From assembly GCA_905178155.1 (NCBI GenBank), contig CAJINV010000004.1:10523655-10587654 (forward strand): 64,000 nt of DNA, in the 5' to 3' direction. The stretch's first letter is position 1; every line of letters starts with the position of its first letter. A model generated the notes under the pieces. The model did no database searches. It saw only the letters and a list, made by a program, of their open reading frames with translations, and was not told the origin of the DNA. Positions 61,533 through 64,000 of the stretch are shown here, piece by piece. A program made the translations under genes and the position numbers. The stretch is from Amoebophrya sp. A120 (taxonomy: Eukaryota; Sar; Dinophyceae; Syndiniales; Amoebophryaceae).

Positions 61533-64000
61533 GTCTTAGATGGTGTTTCGAAGAAAAGTAGCTTGTTACACAAACTACAAAAAGTAAGAAAACTATTCTT
61601 ACGGCTGACGAAAACTCGATGTTATAATACAAATTATTCGCGATGTTTTTCAACTAAATTTTTAACAAAAATACCCCCCCAAAAGAACCCCCCACAAAAA
61701 GAACAACCACCTGGTGATGAACCACCAGTGACTACAAGTCATTTTGAAGAAGATGAATGTGTGTTCGACAGCAAGCTTGACATCTTCAATCCAGATTCTT
61801 CATCATTAATCGATATGGATGATTTATTCTCGAATCTCGATAAGAATGAAGATGAAATTTGTACCAATGATGCAGCTGGTCCAACGAGACAGCTGAAAGG
61901 AAAACGAAAAAGAGCAGAGCTGGAGCTTGCTGAGCAATTTGCAACCCCAGAGATGGCAAATATGACACAACAAGTCCAGGCTCTTGAGTCGACCGATCGC
62001 GAAATCCGTAAGATTTTATTTCCTCGATCTCATGTTTCGGATGCGTCCAAAGCCGAACGAGTTGAGAAATGCAATCTGTCACAAGATGCAGTATTTTCAA
62101 TCGTAGCAAAAGAAAGCGAGCAAAATCATTCGCCCGAGTACACAGCAAGAAAGCTAGCACACCTCTACAGCGTTCGCGAATCAGCATTGAGGAAGGTGCG
62201 CGAGGCGAACGATGCTCATCGGAATAAAAAGGACGAGCAGCACCGAAATCATGAAACAGCTTTTAATTGTGTCGATGATGCAATTTGCGACAGTGGCGCA
62301 ACAAGTCACATGTCGGGCCGACCAGAGATTTTCGAATCTTGGGACGACAGTAATCCAGTGCGAATAACTGTAGCAGACGGAAAAGAGTTGGATGGCCCTG
62401 GATATTTTGGCACATTGAAACCAAACGCACTTGGTTGCAAGCGTGCAATATTCCATCCATTCCTTCCACAGACCCTCCTCAGTGTCGAGCAACTGAAGAA
62501 AGAAGGCTATAGAGTTGTTTTCGACGAAGGGGGCAACTACTTGCAAAGTAGGAAGACAGGAAAGAGAATTTTTCTTCACAAAGGGATCGGAACCAAGCTG
62601 CCGGCCGTGGCACTTGGGTTCAACGAAGATCCAGGTGAAAAGGGTTTGTTGTGCGAAGAGATCGAGACAGAGTCCACTATGATGACAAAGGCTGAGAAAA
62701 TGCTTCTTGATCATCAGCGTGCTGGACATCGTAGTCTACCAGGAATAGTAGTCCGATGTCCTGCCTGCGATCTCGCGAAAAGCAAAGGCGCGCAACATGC
62801 AAAAGCGAAGAAAGAATGCTACAAAGTTGAAAAATTCAATGACCAAGTTGATTTTGACTTTACTGGACCGTGGGAACCTGACTACTGGTCGCAAAGATGG
62901 GTGCTAAATGCCATCGATCAAGCAACCAGCTGGCCTCGTTCTTTCATCTGCAAAAGCAAAGCAGAAGCAGGCGCAAAGCTGCAGGTCTGGATAAATGAAG
63001 AGGGACCACCGAAAAGAGTGAGATCCGACAATGCCAAAGAGTTCAAGGAACCAGGTAGCACTTGGAAAAAGACAGCACAGAAACAGTCCCCGCCGATTCA
63101 TACTGACTACTCAGCTCCATACGAACCACAAGAAAATGGAAAAGTTGAAAGATACAATCAAACTCACCAGAACGGAGTGAGGGCAATGATGGTCGGAGTC
63201 GATAAGCGTATGTGGAGTTATGCAGCACGCACTTTCTCCCACATATTCGCCCGAACCCCTACAGCCAAAGGAGGCGAGTCGCCATTTGAAAAACGCTTCA
63301 AAAGAAAACCTTCCATCAAGTATTTCCGACGTTTCGGATGCTTGGTATACGCGAAGGATCACTCACAGAAGTCGAAGCTTGAAGACCGGTTTACCCGTGG
63401 AATCTTTCTAGGCTACGCCCAAGAAAATTCTACATACCTGGTAGGCATGTGGTCCGCAGATGGTCGATGTAAGAAAAGCTCCAAAATCCGCTTCGGAGTC
63501 CACGAGGTGAAGTGTTGTAAGTTTGATGAATCAGTGCTGGTCAGCAAGATAGATGATCTGAAGCCGGACGCTGACAAGTTGTTAATTGATTTTCCGAATC
63601 CGGCGCGTCTGGGTGATAGTTCGCAGCTCGTAGAGCCGAATGTGCCCGCTGTAGATCATGATCAAAGCAGTCGTGGTCAGGACGCTCCGAGGACCGATCG
63701 TTCGAAAGATGAAGAAGATGCGGACAAACGCAGTTCGAAGGAAAAAGAAACCGTCGAAAACGACGAGGGCAAGAGTTTCGAAGGGGGTGAGCAACCTGAG
63801 GAAGGGGGCGAGGAAAATCAAAACCCTAATCAGGATTGGCTCGATTTGTTTTCAGAGGAGGCGCCTGAAAAATCCCCGAAGCAGAAAAAGAAAGCTGAGA
63901 ATGGAAATCGAAAAAGAAAGTCTAATACAGTTGATGCTGATGAAAAAGAGAACGAGACACAAGAAGCGCCTAGGATCCTCGTTGAAGGACCTACACGAAA
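61533..64000 (+). CDS. Pol of the Ty1/copia-like element: protease and integrase, 3' end off the window
   Basis: Open without a stop for about 822 codons from the gag TGA to the window edge, in the same frame as gag. Protease active site is ICDSGATSHM (the Asp codon is at 62289). The integrase zinc finger is DHQRAGH...CPACDLAK (HHCC); catalytic residues are Asp in QVDFDFTGP, Asp in RSDNAKEF and Glu in PYEPQENGKVERYN. The copia mark RGIFLGYA follows. After it comes an acidic, Lys/Glu-rich linker up to the edge; reverse transcriptase and RNase H are expected to the right. There is no obvious own start, so expression probably needs UGA readthrough or a splice that removes the stop. Confidence 0.88.

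Larger units (their letters stand above)
59420..64000 (+). mobile_element. Ty1/copia-like retrotransposon, right part off the window
   Basis: Gag with a CCHC knuckle is followed in the same frame by a pol that has protease and integrase in the order typical of Ty1/copia (protease, integrase, then reverse transcriptase, which lies beyond the edge). Sequence is AT-richer than host genes. The left limit is not fixed: I could not identify a long terminal repeat or primer binding site in 59100-60380 because the right repeat is not in view. Confidence 0.82.

Overview
This is a nuclear scaffold segment of a microbial eukaryote. Coding sequence is GC-rich, and many genes are split by two kinds of intron: ordinary short GT-AG introns, and introner elements (IEs), which are repeat-like insertions with terminal inverted repeats, 5-bp flanking duplications and no GT-AG ends. 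Gene-dense layout, abundant non-canonical IE introns and a dinoflagellate-style C-terminal motif on SRP54 point to an alveolate. A parasitic dinoflagellate of the Amoebophrya/Syndiniales type is my best guess. This is inference; no rRNA is present. A 995-base assembly gap lies at 8088-9082.

Layout. 1-19736 holds four minus-strand genes: a partial membrane protein (1-1634), a CDP-alcohol phosphatidyltransferase (4800-6515), a glycerol-3-phosphate-type cytidylyltransferase (6655-10617) and a very large polytopic membrane protein (13154-19736). 21550-30307 is a tyrosine-recombinase retrotransposon with split direct repeats A1-B1A2-B2, a recombinase, an intron-bearing gag-like CCCH-finger gene, and a reverse transcriptase/RNase H. 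31060-58267 is on the plus strand: a small unknown gene, a front-end fatty acid desaturase, a NIPA-type magnesium transporter, SRP54 with a novel C-terminal extension, two tandem paralogous cell-surface-type proteins, a membrane protein, and UDP-N-acetylhexosamine pyrophosphorylase. 58662-59419 is a small gene, and a Ty1/copia-like element runs from about 59.4 kb off the right edge.

The host genes are housekeeping and membrane/lipid functions: two use CDP- or CTP-linked chemistry (phosphatidyltransferase, cytidylyltransferase), one makes UDP-GlcNAc, one desaturates acyl chains and one targets proteins to the ER. They are not an operon or cassette.

The most interesting signal is the introner population: about 25 copies in roughly eleven TIR families within 64 kb, nearly all inside coding sequence, starting TAT and ending ATA, flanked by 5-bp direct repeats. 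Removing the IE plus one repeat copy restores the reading frame in every well-resolved case I checked. One IE has itself been invaded by a composite minisatellite repeat that recurs, inverted, in an SRP54 intron. The second signal is the unusual module order and introns of the tyrosine-recombinase element, and the third is the single in-frame UGA between gag and pol of the copia-like element.
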